DNA from: Seriola aureovittata
Lineage: Eukaryota; Chordata; Actinopteri; Carangiformes; Carangidae
Reading direction: 5' to 3'
Length of the DNA stretch: 64,000 bases
Assembly: GCF_021018895.1 (NCBI RefSeq)
Contig: NC_079380.1
Coordinates: 3,758,236 to 3,822,235 of the forward strand
A program made the position numbers and the translations under genes. Shown here one piece after another: positions 13,691 through 24,530 of the stretch. The notes under the pieces are model-generated. The model had not been told where the DNA came from. It did no database searches and was given only the letters and a program-made list of their open reading frames with translations. Every line of letters starts with the position of its first letter. Position 1 is the first letter of the stretch.

Positions 13691-15214
13691 TATTCCAGTG
13701 GCATATTTTCTTCATTTTGTAAGTCCTGTGACAATCTGAAATGATCTTAAAAGAACTTCTTCGATTACTTATGAATTTGCATTTTGATGCGCAAAATGCT
13801 CCTTCAGTTTCCTGCTTTACATCAAAGTAATCCCTACAATTTCATGTTCATTTAAAAGCATAATCCTATACTACATGTACCAAGATCACAGAGCAGCAAA
13901 ATCTCAAGTCGATTGGGAAACACAGTACAGCACTAGCTTTACAGATAGACTTTGTGGTGGATGCGACCTTCCCAACAATTAGCAGGTGCTGGAAAATCGG
14001 TTGACATGTTTAATTGCAATGATATTGCGAGAGGAGGAAACCCAGGTTAATTTGCATAGCATTACTCAGTGGAAACACAGAACATTCACAAATGTGTTTG
14101 TCGAAAACGCTTCTATTTTGCACAAATCTGCAATGGAAACGCAGCTACTGTCACGTTGTTTTCATGTTAATTGATGCTCTGTCAGTGTAAAATATGGGTT
14201 GTAGATACTTCGAGGATATGTTCAGGCAGTTAGTTAAAGTTACAAGTTAATTAAATCTAGCTTGAGCTGAAGCAAAACCATGTAAATGCCTTGTTAAACA
14301 TTTAGCTCAACAATGAGCAAATGATTTGTCCAGACAGACCAGGCACAAGTGTCTGCTGTCAGAGCCAGTTCTACTATCTGGAGCCAAGAAACATGATCAA
14401 GAAAAACAATATCAAAGATGCCTCAGTAAAATGTTTTACTGCCTGATGTGTCGCAGGTACGCTGAGGCTGCTCCATCAAACATCCCGGAGAGAAAAGAGC
14501 AGAGCAGCAGTTTAAGAGAGCTTTGAGACAGTCGTGGCGAGTCCCGGAGGACGATTCAAAGTCAGAGAGCAGCCACGGAGCTTGTTCATTAAAAGTGGGA
14601 CTTTTTACAAGACCGCTCCTGGTACTTATCAACAGTAAAACATCCCGCTGGGTATGTGGCTTTTATAGGAGAGGAGACAGTTGTATATCACCTCCCTTTA
14701 AACTCAAGCTCAGGGACATGCCTTTGGAAAGACTGCGTGTCCTGGTGATTTGTGTCCCTCTCCGCTGTATTGACACCAAGTGTTTGTTTTTTTTGTTTCA
14801 TGCGTCTTTGTTCTTGTATTACACAACAGGTTGACACAGACGCTGGAGACAGATCCATAAATATCCTCAGTGCTGTTCTCCACCTCAGCAAATAAAGCAC
14901 CTCAGTGTACTGGTGTATGGAAGAGTGTGTATAAAATAAATGGCAAACGTCTGCCTCGTGACCCCCGTCTGTTTATCAACTGACCCCACAGACGATCCCA
15001 ACCCCAGACGGTGACCGAAAAAGTCTATTTGCCCAACAGTCTGCACCCTGCAGAGTTCCTAACTGCACTATTACTGTGAAGTTGCATCAGGGAACGACTC
15101 TTTGATGCTCCAAGTGTTGTATCATTTTACCAGAGATGAGTATGACAGGTCAGAAGAAGGGGGAGGGGGGGCCACTGGTTTATATGTACCAAAGAAAAGT
15201 CTATCTATCTATCT
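13691..15214. other. intergenic, nothing recognised
   Basis: Non-coding. Open frames of up to about 100 codons have no motif and no supporting splice structure. A short TCTA run lies at 15200-15217, at the edge of the next repeat. Confidence 0.45.
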
Positions 15215-15215
15215 A

Positions 15216-15592
15216 TAGGTCTTCCTTTCGAGGTTCTCCGGGCACATTCAACGGGGAGGAGACCCCGGGGTAGACTGGGATTACATATCCCATCTAGCCT
15301 GGGAACGCCTCGGGATCCCCCAGGAGGAGCTGGAAAGTGTGGAGAGAGGGACGTCTGGAGTACACTGCTTAGGATGCTAAGTGGAAGAAATTGGATGGAT
15401 GGTTGGATGGATGGATGGATGGTTGGATGGATGAATGGATGGATGAATGGATGGATGGATGGATGGATGGATGGATGAATGGATGGATGGATGGATGGAT
15501 GGATGGATGGATGGATGGATGGATGAATGGATGGATGGATGGATGGATGGATGGATGGATGGATGGATGGATGGATGGATGGATGGATGGAT
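15216..15592 (+). mobile_element. 5'-truncated RTE/Rex3-like LINE end with expanded (ATGG)n tail
   Basis: The stretch 15216-15390 translates in pieces to the end of a LINE ORF2 ([16 protein letters not shown], corresponding to the WERLGIPPEELEE region of fish RTE elements). It then passes into about 200 bases of ATGG/GATG tetranucleotide (15391-15592) with scattered ATGA variants. Rex3/RTE elements in fish characteristically end in such GATG repeats, so the array is best read as the expanded tail of this insertion. The Ile-His-Pro-Ser open frames across it are not genes. Confidence 0.65.
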
Positions 15593-16218
15593 CTGAAGAG
15601 ATAAAATGGCAACAGATTCAGACAGATAAAAGATAGTTGGAGCCATAAAATAGCTTCAAAAAGTTGCAATAAACTATTTTGGCCAATAGGGGGCAGAAGA
15701 ACACAGAAACGAGACCGTCTGCGCTGCGGAGTTGGTTATAACTCTCTGTGGGTTCCTCACTATGTGAACTATGTGAAATCTAAGTCCAGATCTAAATATC
15801 TGGATCTTTTTGAAGACAGAAACGGGCTAGCTCGTTAGTGAACACGTCTTTCTTTCCAGTGACGCACCATTGGTTTGTGTTACATGTAGTTTTCAGATTT
15901 AAACATCTATTGGAATTTCAAAATTGATTCAATTCAATTCGACTGAAGACACACCAATGAGATTGGTCGTTAGTGCGTCACCTTTGTTTGGACCAATCTG
16001 AGCTTCAGACCTTCAGACTGGGGACATTTATGGAAAGTGATGACATTTTGTTGGGTCCTTATTTCCTCAAAATACAGGGAAAGTTAATGGTTTATGTAAA
16101 TCAGGATCCTCACAGTCATTAAAGTGCAAAATTGAGAGTGTGTGTCTTCGTTCTGACTGACAAAACAAAGCCAGCTGATTGTGTCAAGCCCCTCAGATGG
16201 TTGTCTGTATGCCTGATT

Positions 16219-16219
<1 letters not shown>

Positions 16220-16291
<72 letters not shown>
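16220..16291. repeat. (TG)n microsatellite
   Basis: About 36 uninterrupted TG units. A second, shorter (AC)n is at 16457-16480. Confidence 0.95.
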
Positions 16292-16293
<2 letters not shown>

Positions 16294-17137
16294 TTCTCTA
16301 CTTGTTTCTATTGGAAACACATGACTATATGCCAAAGTTTACTTAATGAAGAACAAAATAAATAAGAGTAAAGGCAGTTTTTGTGTGTGTGTCAACGTCA
16401 GCTGTCGGAGCAGCTGCCCCACCGTGATATAAAGAGTAATGCCACTGTTAGACCAACACACACACACACACACACACACAGACCCAGCCATCCATTTTAA
16501 TTACAGCTCCATTGTTGTGGTGAAGGTTTGGGAATGAAGTGCTTGTGATCAACAGGTTTTTTTCACCGTGTCCTGCTCTTTCTTATTCTCTGCACGTCGC
16601 TGCAGGGTGAAGGTGTCACAAACGGATGATTAAAGTAGAACCACACTGATAAACTCACGCCTACATTTTCATTTATGTTTAAGTCAAAAGTGAATCGATT
16701 GAAAGTAGCTTGATTTGATAAACCTCTTTATCATTTATCACCTCTGGTCCCCATCATTCAGTATTGATCCTTTGGTATGAGCACCTGCCAATTTCACAGA
16801 TTCCTGATGTCAACACATCTGTTGTTGAACCAGCTAGTTTAGCATAGAATTAACCCATTCACTGACAGTTTCAAAAGCCATATGGAGATGCTGAGTAAAA
16901 CAATATAAATATTAAATTATTGTTATTTACAAATGAAATATAAACATGATATAGCAGAATTAGGTTGTTTTACCACTAATAATAATAAATAACATAATCT
17001 AAAAATAATTTTTAGGTACAGTGTAATCTTATAGTACTTTGTTGCTTTTCTCTGATGTGTATAAACATGTTTATTTAAATTTCATTTTAATCAACAATTA
17101 CCAAATTACCACATTATTGTCTTTAAAAAACAAACAA

Positions 17138-17176
<39 letters not shown>

Positions 17177-17640
17177 AAGATAGAAAACTAAAACAGATAT
17201 GAAACAGAAAGCTGCAAGCTGTATTGCAAGATAACGCAAAATTTACTGGGGGTAAAAAAAAAATCATCAAAGTTAGTTGGTTTCATCCTCTGGGGACAAT
17301 AAATGTCTGTACTAATGTTCACAGCAATGCATCAAATAGATATTTAAGTCTGGACCAAAGTGGTGCCATCCATACAGCCATGCTGCTAAAACCACATTCC
17401 ACTTCACACTGATGTGAAGGAGTTTTTCTCACTTCTAGTGTTCATCTTTTTGTGTAGGCCTCACTCACACTCTAAGAGTTCATGTCATAACAACCTTCAC
17501 AATGTTAGACAATGGCTCACTATTTAGCCTCTATTTTGACTGTTGATGTCTAGATGGAGCAGTTTTTATCCCCTGTATCTAGGGAAACCAAGGTCTTATA
17601 AATAAGGATGCAGGGAAAAGCATAACTTTGAGAGACCTGC
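16292..17640. other. intergenic with short simple repeats
   Basis: No gene recognised. (TA)n is at 17141-17170, and a short piece of repeat family C (TTTCATCCTCTGGGGACAAT) begins near 17280. Confidence 0.45.
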
Positions 17641-17649
17641 CCAAACACA

Positions 17650-18030
17650 GTTCTAGTGATGGATTAGCTAAGTGGGGGAAAGGAAAAGGCACATATAATA
17701 TTAATTAGGTAAGAACATGTGACAGTGACCAGGCTTAAGTGACCAATAGAGTTTTCACACATAAAGGTTTAGACTATAGTTTAGCCTTATTCGGGTAAGG
17801 TACGGAGGAATGTTGCAACCATGTGATACTTAGGAATATCCTGTATACGCCCTGTCAGACAAGACATCGTCAGAAATGGGTGGGGCACTACTCTGATTCA
17901 CATGCTGAAGTGTACGGCTCATCTCCTTGGGACCAAGCTTACAATAAATACTTGAGACATCTGAACTCCTGGTCATCGTCTTTTTCTCGAGTTCACACAA
18001 TTTCCACCACAACTCGGTATTTCCATAGAA
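17650..18030 (+). mobile_element. possible solo LTR
   Basis: The region has an LTR-like order: a promoter-like stretch, CCCTGTCAGAC, an AATAAATACTTGAGAC polyadenylation-type motif at about 17944, then a TCGTCTTTTTCTCGAG stretch. I cannot find clear TG...CA borders, a target duplication or internal retroelement genes. This is a weak call. Confidence 0.25.
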
Positions 18031-18957
18031 ATTGTTTTGTTGAGTGATAGTAGGTGTTAAATTTTACATGTGTGACATATTCCTTCATCACCATGAACAC
18101 ACACACTAATTTATTTTGACTCAGATTTATGTCTACAATTGGAACCAATGGGCTTCAACCTTAAAGTGTTGAGAGACGAACTGACACATTATTTTTTGGT
18201 CTTTTCATTGGATTTTTTTGAAAGTAACAAAAATATAGTATGACACCAGCTTTATCCTTTATATGATTGACATGTTGGTGTAAACTGCTAATGATAAATA
18301 TGTTATAGGATGAGATTATTTATTGAATGAAATTAAAATTGTATTCGCACTTCATAAATGCCAGTTGGAAATCACAACAAACATAAAGAAGAATTGAAAA
18401 CATCATTGAACCAAAACATCAGACCCAATTTGCCAAAAGCATGGAGCTTGGCTTTTGACTCATCCGAAAACACTGTTTACAAAATTTAAGAATTTATAAA
18501 ACCTTGATGTATTTTTTAAAGCTGGTGCAACAGGAGGTCGACAGACAAGAGATACCGCTGGACTTTAAGCGAGATGTTGCCAACGTGCTGCAGCTGAACA
18601 TTCATCAGATCAGCTCTGTATCAGGCTGTGAGGTCTCCTGAGGCTCTGTATGAAATGTCAGTTAAATATCAGGAACATCAGTTCCCACTGACCATAATAC
18701 TCCCTCAGAGCTCCGTCTCTCATATGAGCAGTAATGAAGCGCAGCAAACTGAGCAAGCAACAGCTGGCGTACAGATATTACGGCGATGGTTTTCCACCCC
18801 GGAGAGAAGAAACTGCTGGGCTGAGATATCAGACACCGACACAGCCGGAGAGTCTCTGCATTTTACGGTGAATTATCAGTGTTAAGAAAAGTCAGGGTTT
18901 AGCTCAGGAGCACACAGAGACACCAGTTTATGAGGAAGGTAAACAACTTCAGCACAC
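18031..18957. other. intergenic, nothing recognised
   Basis: Non-coding sequence without a recognised repeat. An 85-codon open frame at 18628 has no familiar motif. Confidence 0.4.
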
Positions 18958-19023
18958 ATGCACACACACACGCACGCACATGCATGCACACACACACACG
19001 CACGCACATGCGTGCACACACAC

Positions 19024-19073
<50 letters not shown>
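18958..19073. repeat. (CA)n with CACG/CATG interruptions
   Basis: An imperfect CA array with GCACGCACATGCATGCAC-type interruptions in the first half and about 20 perfect CA units in the second. Confidence 0.95.
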
Positions 19074-19075
<2 letters not shown>

Positions 19076-19212
19076 CCATAAATGAGCTTCTACTGACATC
19101 TTATGGCAAATTCTCATCATCACACCAACCACTACAAAAAAACTGAAACGCAGACCAGCACTGTGTGTGTTCTGCTCCTCTATGTTTATTGGCCTAAAGT
19201 GCATCAAGATCT

Positions 19213-19437
19213 TAAAGGGCATATATTGTATAAAGGCAATCCTTGTGTGCATGTGTTGTTTGATTATAAAGCAGGTCTAGGTTCTATATTAATACTGTGA
19301 AAGTATTAATGCGCTCATTCCACAGAGAAATGCACACAGCCTGTATTCAGACACTGAGCCTTAAAACGAGCAGTCAGGACTTCTGGAACTTTGTGATGTC
19401 ACAACAAAGGAGTCACCGCTCTCAGCATTTATTTATT

Positions 19438-19471
<34 letters not shown>

Positions 19472-20066
19472 TATAGATAGATGGCATCTGTGTTCAGGGA
19501 CTAGTCCAGTTTACTGTCCAGGTGCACACCTAGGTATTTATAAGTTTGCACCCCCTCAATGTCCTTCCCTTGAATGTTGACTGGCTGACGGGTGGGCCTA
19601 GACCTCTGAAAGTCCATGACCATCTCCTTGGTCTTGGAGGTTTTGTTGCTCCATTCACTGAAGGCCGTCATCAGATACTTCCTGCCCGTTCCTGATACGC
19701 ACCACAATAGCTGTGTCATCCGAGTATTTGTGGATGTGGCAGGACTCAGAGTTGTATTTAAAGTCGGCCGTATACAGGTTGAACAGGAATGTAGCCAGAA
19801 CAGTCCCCTGTGGCCCCCCAGTGCTGCTCTTCACTGTCCCTGAGACACAGTTACCCAGCCTGACGTACTGTGGTCATCTGGTCAGATAATCCACAATCCA
19901 GGATGTGAAGCAGGTTTTGATCACTCAGAAAACAGTCAGCCAATCAGAAGAAAGGCTCAGAACCATTGAGATGTTTGCTGGTATTTAAAAGCACAAATAT
20001 ATCTTCTTGGATCAACACTTCAAATAAAACACCAGAAATGTGTAAAATACGGGACCTTAAAGAATT
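19213..20066 (+). mobile_element. MITE family A, copy 1, split by a LINE insertion
   Basis: The left part (19213-19429) begins CTTAAAGGGCATATATTG and carries the family phrase GATTATAAAGCAGGTCTAGG. The right part (19916-20066) resumes at GATCACTCAGAAAACAGTCA and ends AAAATACGGGACCTTAAAG. Between them sit a (GATA)n run (19437-19482) and an antisense LINE fragment. Other copies are at 28486, 31665, 44625, 48606 and 62746. Confidence 0.75.
19483..19915 (-). mobile_element. LINE reverse-transcriptase fragment, CR1/L2/Rex-like
   Basis: On the minus strand, with frameshifts, the translation includes ESCHIHKYSDDTAIVV (the YSDD/FADD-type catalytic box), then KTKEMVMDFQRSRP, PVNIQGKDIEGVQ and YKYLGVHLDSKLD. 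These are the palm and thumb motifs of jockey-superfamily LINEs. Only about 430 bases remain, with frame breaks, so it is dead. Its 3' side runs into a (GATA)n tract, and it lies inside a family-A MITE. Confidence 0.8.
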
Positions 20067-22200
20067 ATATAATTTTTGCTGTTATTTTAAGAAATAAAAC
20101 TAATTGCCATGCATAAATGTTCCAACATTTTAAGACTTGCTCTCAACCTCCAAATGCATGAAAAGAGCTTCAGTGCTCTGGAGATCCAGTTAGGAGTGTG
20201 TGTTTAATCCACATGTGGTGCACTAGTGTGTGTTTACAGCAGCAGGATGGTGTGTGTGGGACTGAGTCACAATAAACTACAGTGTGTGTGTGTGTGTGTG
20301 TTCATGGTAATGATGGGACATGTCACCCAGTGCAATAGTGTGGCTCATTCTGGGGATGGGAATATTAGCTGGTTGGTCCACGACTTTGGCCCAGAGTGAA
20401 ATATCTCAAAAGGCTTAAAAAGGCTACAACCTATTACCTGCAAAACAGGGGTCAAGAGGTCAGGGGACCAATGGGCCAGAGCTTTTGTTTAAAGTAACTG
20501 TTAACATTTATTGTTGTTAATCAAACAACCACAAAATGACCACAAAGATGCAAAAGATGATTATGAAGAGACTTTCAGTCTGAGGGTCTGAAAATGTTTA
20601 CATGCTAACATGCTAAACTGAGACGGCTAACATGATGAATACACCTGATAAACATCAGCATGTGAGCATGTTAGCATGATGGTGTTAGCATTTAGCTCTA
20701 TACCACTGTGCCTAAGTACAACCTAAACATCAGCTTCTCAGCACTGTCATGGTGAGCGCGTTAGCATGATGATGTTAGGCACAGCGGTGCATTGAGCTAA
20801 AGGCTAATTACAGCCTCACATAGGTGCTGCAGGCTGTGGATTCTTGTGGTTTTTGGAAACGATGGAGCTCTATGCCCCAGAGTAAGAAGATATCAGGCTT
20901 TCATAAACACACAATACTTGTTAGTGGGAAAGAAAAATATAGAATATCACCAAATATATCCTTTAATGAAATGAAAACAATGACAAAAGGTCACTTCAGT
21001 GCTGAAAAAATCCTGAACAAGGATCAAATTAAAAAATGTGTGTGTTTGCTTTTCTCCATATTAGAACACGTTATTATAACGGATACCAATCTACACTGGA
21101 AAACTGTTCCTGTTTTATGCAGACTACAAACTTTGCTTTAAATGGGTCTATAAAAAATGTCCTCCTGAATCTATAATGATATCTTGCTCTAGCTAAACTT
21201 ACAGCTGCTCCAATTAAAACTCCAGTTAAAGCTAAAGTTAATCATGCTGTCCGTCATCAGTGAGGAAACTATAAAGTCATTACAACCATCACAGAAGGAG
21301 GTTGTTGGTCCTGAAGGTAGATGTAAGATGGAGATCACTTTGAAGCTGCTTGAGTATGAATTACATAGAGGAATCATTTATAGACGTCAGGCTTCTGTGT
21401 GCTCCGTGTGCTTTGAAAACTTTAACCAAATTAGTTAAAGTCAACAGTCAGTAGGCCTCTTCTTATCCTATTATGGTTGGGCCTTCTCCACTGGATATTT
21501 GGAATTTGAATATCCACACAAGCTTCACTTCATGTTATGTAATGCTGTTTGAAGGAAACTGCTGCGTACTGACTGTTCAGGACCTGCAGTGCTGTAGGCT
21601 ACCGTATGCATCCTGGTCTCATAGCTGACACCAGATCTTCAGGCTTGTGATATCATTAAAGAAGTCAGGTCGACATCTGTAATTTGAAAGTTAAAAATGT
21701 AATCTGCAGCAGAAAACTCATTGTAAAAGGGAAAACATTTTAACCAAAAAGTTTGTGCATCCTATTCAATCAGTTCTCATTTGGCAAATATCAGATAAGA
21801 GATGTTCTGTTCCTGACTGATGAATTTTCAGCCTCTCAGTTCACCTCAGGTTCTGATATATTCAAGTCGGTCCTGCACACACAGCAGGTTTAAGATACAC
21901 ACACAGATGTACAAAGATTTTGTGCAATAGCTGGTAAATGTGTGTTTAGGTGTGCCCAAAACTTTTTAAATTCACAAAATAAAAAAAAGCTTGTTTTTAA
22001 TGTCTGTTTGCTGTAGGGGGTGAATTTATTTCTTTCACTTCAACTGTAAAAGTGACATAAGAAAATTCACTCCACATTACAGTTACAGTGTGTACAGTAT
22101 TCAGTTTGGACAGTAGCTTCCTCAGGTGTTAAGGTGAAACCTCACAGAGTCAGTGGAATCAGATTATAAATCTCCATCACATGCAGATCATTAAAGCGTT
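20067..22200. other. intergenic with a reverse fragment of repeat family C
   Basis: At about 20590-20830 many TGCTAACATG/GTTAGCATGATG phrases match the reverse orientation of dispersed family C. A (TG)n is at 20282-20300. No gene recognised. Confidence 0.5.
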
Positions 22201-22220
22201 CAACATTTAAAAACTGCTCT

Positions 22221-22226
22221 TTTATT
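22221..22226 (-). terminator. hoatz: polyadenylation signal AATAAA for hoatz
   Basis: TTTATT on the plus strand reads AATAAA on the minus strand, 64 bases beyond the hoatz stop codon. This is a suitable spacing for a short 3' UTR. Confidence 0.5.
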
Positions 22227-22290
22227 TTGATATATTTGCTCCTCTGTAAATCCCCTGAGTGTTGCAGAAATAATAATGAATCAGCTGCTC

Positions 22291-22761
22291 CTACTGCAGC
22301 TGTTTGACCAGCTCCTCGTCCTCAGAGTCTGAAGGTTTTTGTAGATTCAGCACTTTTTCTCTGCCGAGCTTTACCTTTGGTTTAAAGTCCACAGACAGCA
22401 GCTCCCTCTGGATCCTCAACTCTCTCTGCCTCCTCAACAGAGCCAGGATCTCCCTCCTCTGGTCGGCCATGGCCACGTACCGCTGTCTCTCCTCCTGTCT
22501 CTGCCGGAGAGCGTGGACACTCGGCGGCTCCAGGGCGGAGGCGTTAGGTCCAGCAGCAGCGGTGCTGCTGCGCTGCGGCCGGGACACTGGCAGCCTCTGT
22601 CGGATATCTGCCGACACCAGCCGGGACTCCAGCGGCGGCAGGAGGGATAGGGACCTCCACAGCTGCCTGGCATGGGACACGTCCTCCGGAGAAGAGCCGT
22701 CAAACACGGTGAAGAATTTATCAAACTCGTCCTGCTCACGAGGCTCAGGACTGGAAGACAT
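22291..22761 (-). CDS. hoatz: HOATZ cilia- and flagella-associated protein, intronless
   Basis: One uninterrupted frame of 156 residues runs from ATG at 22759-22761 to TAG at 22291-22293. It follows the HOATZ plan end to end: VFDGSSPED...ARQLWRSLSL, then PPLESRLV, then QRLPVSRPQRS, a middle linker, REILALLRRQRELRIQRELL, FKPKVK, and an acidic end with SDSEDEELVKQLQ. Human HOATZ has the corresponding [45 protein letters not shown] and YKPKAK blocks and about the same length. In mouse the protein is needed for normal motile cilia and sperm flagella; no enzymatic motif is visible. The mammalian gene has introns but this copy has none in its coding part, and it stands head-to-head with myh11 (about 1 kb between). 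Intact frame and conserved motifs argue for a working gene. Intron loss or an old retrocopy would both fit. Confidence 0.82.
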   Translation of the reverse strand: MSSSPEPREQDEFDKFFTVFDGSSPEDVSHARQLWRSLSLLPPLESRLVSADIRQRLPVSRPQRSSTAAAGPNASALEPPSVHALRQRQEERQRYVAMADQRREILALLRRQRELRIQRELLSVDFKPKVKLGREKVLNLQKPSDSEDEELVKQLQ

Positions 22762-23733
22762 TTGACTTTTAGGACATAAAACTGTTCACAATGACATTAG
22801 GAGTAGAGCAAATTAAGAACAAGTGATGTTTGCTGTGGTAACCATGGAAACGAGACTACTACGACAAGCGAGCAGGAACAAACCCTTCGCGTAATCCTTT
22901 CAAAATAAATGTAGATCCACGCATGAATTAAAATTAAGTTATATTTGGTGGAAGATGCCCTCACGAAAAATGTGTATTTAGTGAAAAGATACAAAAATAT
23001 TTGAATATGTTTTCAGTATACACACCATCATTAAATAGCAAAAATAAAATACATTACTTTTTGATTTTAGTCTTTTTCTATCAAGCATTTACACTGAATA
23101 CACAAGTTAACTTAAAGAGGTTTAACTTTAAAGAGCTCACACATCAAACAAAAATACATTTCAAAATAAAATAACAAAAAATTCAGTTCTGTTCTGGTCA
23201 AAGGGTGAGAGGGTTTATTCTTTACTTGTATATTTTTAGATGTGAGTGGTTTTTGCAGGGATACAACAAACTTCATTAAAGTCCTGCATTCAAAAAACAA
23301 AAAGTAAAAGCACAGCAACATGTACTCAAAGTATGAAAAGTAAAAGTTTTCATAATGAAACTGAATGGCTTTTATATCGGGGTGATGTTATTATATATTA
23401 TATATTAAGATATTATTATAGATGCATTAATGTGTGTGAAGTATTTTCATGTTGCTGGTAAGTGTAGAACTAATCTTCTTTATATACAGTTTCTAAAAAT
23501 ATATAATATTTTATAAGATAAATATTTTGTATGTATCTTAAAATCTTAATCTGAAACTAACAGTAACCACAGGTGTCAGATAAATGTTGTGCAGTGAAAA
23601 GTACAATACTGTATAATCACACTCATTCAGTAAAAGTAAAGCCACTCTACACAACCTATTTGCTTATAATTCAAGGCTTTTAATTTGAAGGCAGATGAAG
23701 TGAACCTCTTGATTGTTCGCTTTTGAGCTGCTG
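22762..23733. other. divergent intergenic gap between hoatz and myh11
   Basis: About 1 kb of AT-rich sequence that must hold the hoatz promoter. I see no RFX X-box that I would defend, no TATA box for hoatz and no gene. CpG content appears higher within the hoatz coding region itself. Confidence 0.4.
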
Positions 23734-23743
23734 CCAATTTTGG
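23734..23743 (+). promoter_or_regulatory. myh11: CArG box (SRF site) upstream of myh11
   Basis: CCAATTTTGG fits the consensus CC(A/T)6GG exactly. It lies 38 bases upstream of a TATA-like element. Smooth-muscle genes, MYH11 included, are controlled by SRF/myocardin through paired CArG boxes, so position and gene identity support a working site. Occupancy is inferred. Confidence 0.6.
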
Positions 23744-23780
23744 AAACGCGGGTTGCTCCACCCCCAGGTGTTGCAGGCCG

Positions 23781-23790
23781 CTTTAAATAG
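23781..23790 (+). promoter_or_regulatory. myh11: TATA-like element of the putative myh11 promoter
   Basis: CTTTAAATAG in an otherwise GC-richer patch. It would place initiation at about 23810-23820, just before a purine- and then CAT-rich leader that ends in a good splice donor. Confidence 0.4.
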
Positions 23791-23811
23791 TTGTGGAGGA
23801 GGAGGAGGGAG

Positions 23812-23938
23812 GAAGACATCCTCATCATCACCATCATCATCATCAACATCATCATCACTTCACTTACCTGACATGATATTCTCGTTTCCCTGGAGTTGAG
23901 CCTCCATCCATCAGCACTGAAGATTGAAGCTCTGCACA
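23812..23938 (+). other. myh11: putative non-coding first exon of myh11
   Basis: Vertebrate MYH11 genes start with a non-coding exon. Here a leader downstream of the CArG/TATA pair ends at CTGCACA followed by the donor GTGAGTA (23939). It contains a CAT/ATC repeat and one short upstream frame: ATG at 23873, nine codons including the TGA. The start coordinate is only an estimate from the TATA-like box. The partner acceptor would be 26338-26340 (or the alternatives at 26302-26304 and 26335-26337). Confidence 0.4.
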
Positions 23939-24520
23939 GTGAGTATAAAGAATATTTTATTTGACTCCAAACGGCAGAAATTAAACTCAACAGCATTAAT
24001 GCAACACATAAGTGGAGGCTTTTACTACTTCTATGGAAATTACCTGTTAAATTAACTATAAAGTTTAATAATGACATTTAAACCTGCAAGATAACAACTC
24101 TGCATGTTGAGGAAAAACTGAAAAGTAAATTGTTAAAAGCTAAAACTCACGTTTCTAAAACATTTCTTTAAACCAAAACCCGTTAAAAGCAAAATATTGT
24201 GTTAACATTTGCTGTTAAAGAAATGGAAGACAATTTAGCCAGTGATATTCAAAACTAACATTCTCTATGATCCAAAATCTATTGGCAAAAGCTTAAACCT
24301 GTGGAATGGTATTTTAATCTGTTCAGTGACTTATTTTCACTTTGAACATTACATTTCCCAGTAAATATGGCAGAAATCTCAATGGGAGATGGTATATGTT
24401 GATTCCTGATCACATACCTGCTCCGTTTTGCCTGTGAGCCGGCAGCCACACATGGATGCACCTTGTGACATGTCACCATTTTGGTGTAAACGGTAAGCTT
24501 GGCTGGACACATGAGCTGCA

Positions 24521-24530
24521 CCTTATAAGG
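24521..24530 (+). promoter_or_regulatory. myh11: perfect palindromic CArG box in myh11 intron 1
   Basis: CCTTATAAGG is a perfect, symmetric SRF site about 580 bases inside the presumed first intron. Mammalian MYH11 needs an SRF site in intron 1 for smooth-muscle expression in vivo, and this is the only perfectly palindromic CArG box that I noticed in the 5' region. Confidence 0.6.

Noticed and set aside
15391..15592. Regularly spaced repeat that might suggest a CRISPR array
   Set aside because: The units are 4-bp tandem repeats without spacers, and the context is animal DNA.
15205..15669. 154-codon minus-strand frame with an Ile-His-Pro-Ser repeat
   Set aside because: Translation of the (ATGG)n array and LINE end; both strands are open because the repeat lacks stops.
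22304..22765. 153-codon plus-strand frame opposite hoatz
   Set aside because: Antisense shadow; the minus strand carries the recognisable HOATZ motifs and a polyadenylation signal.
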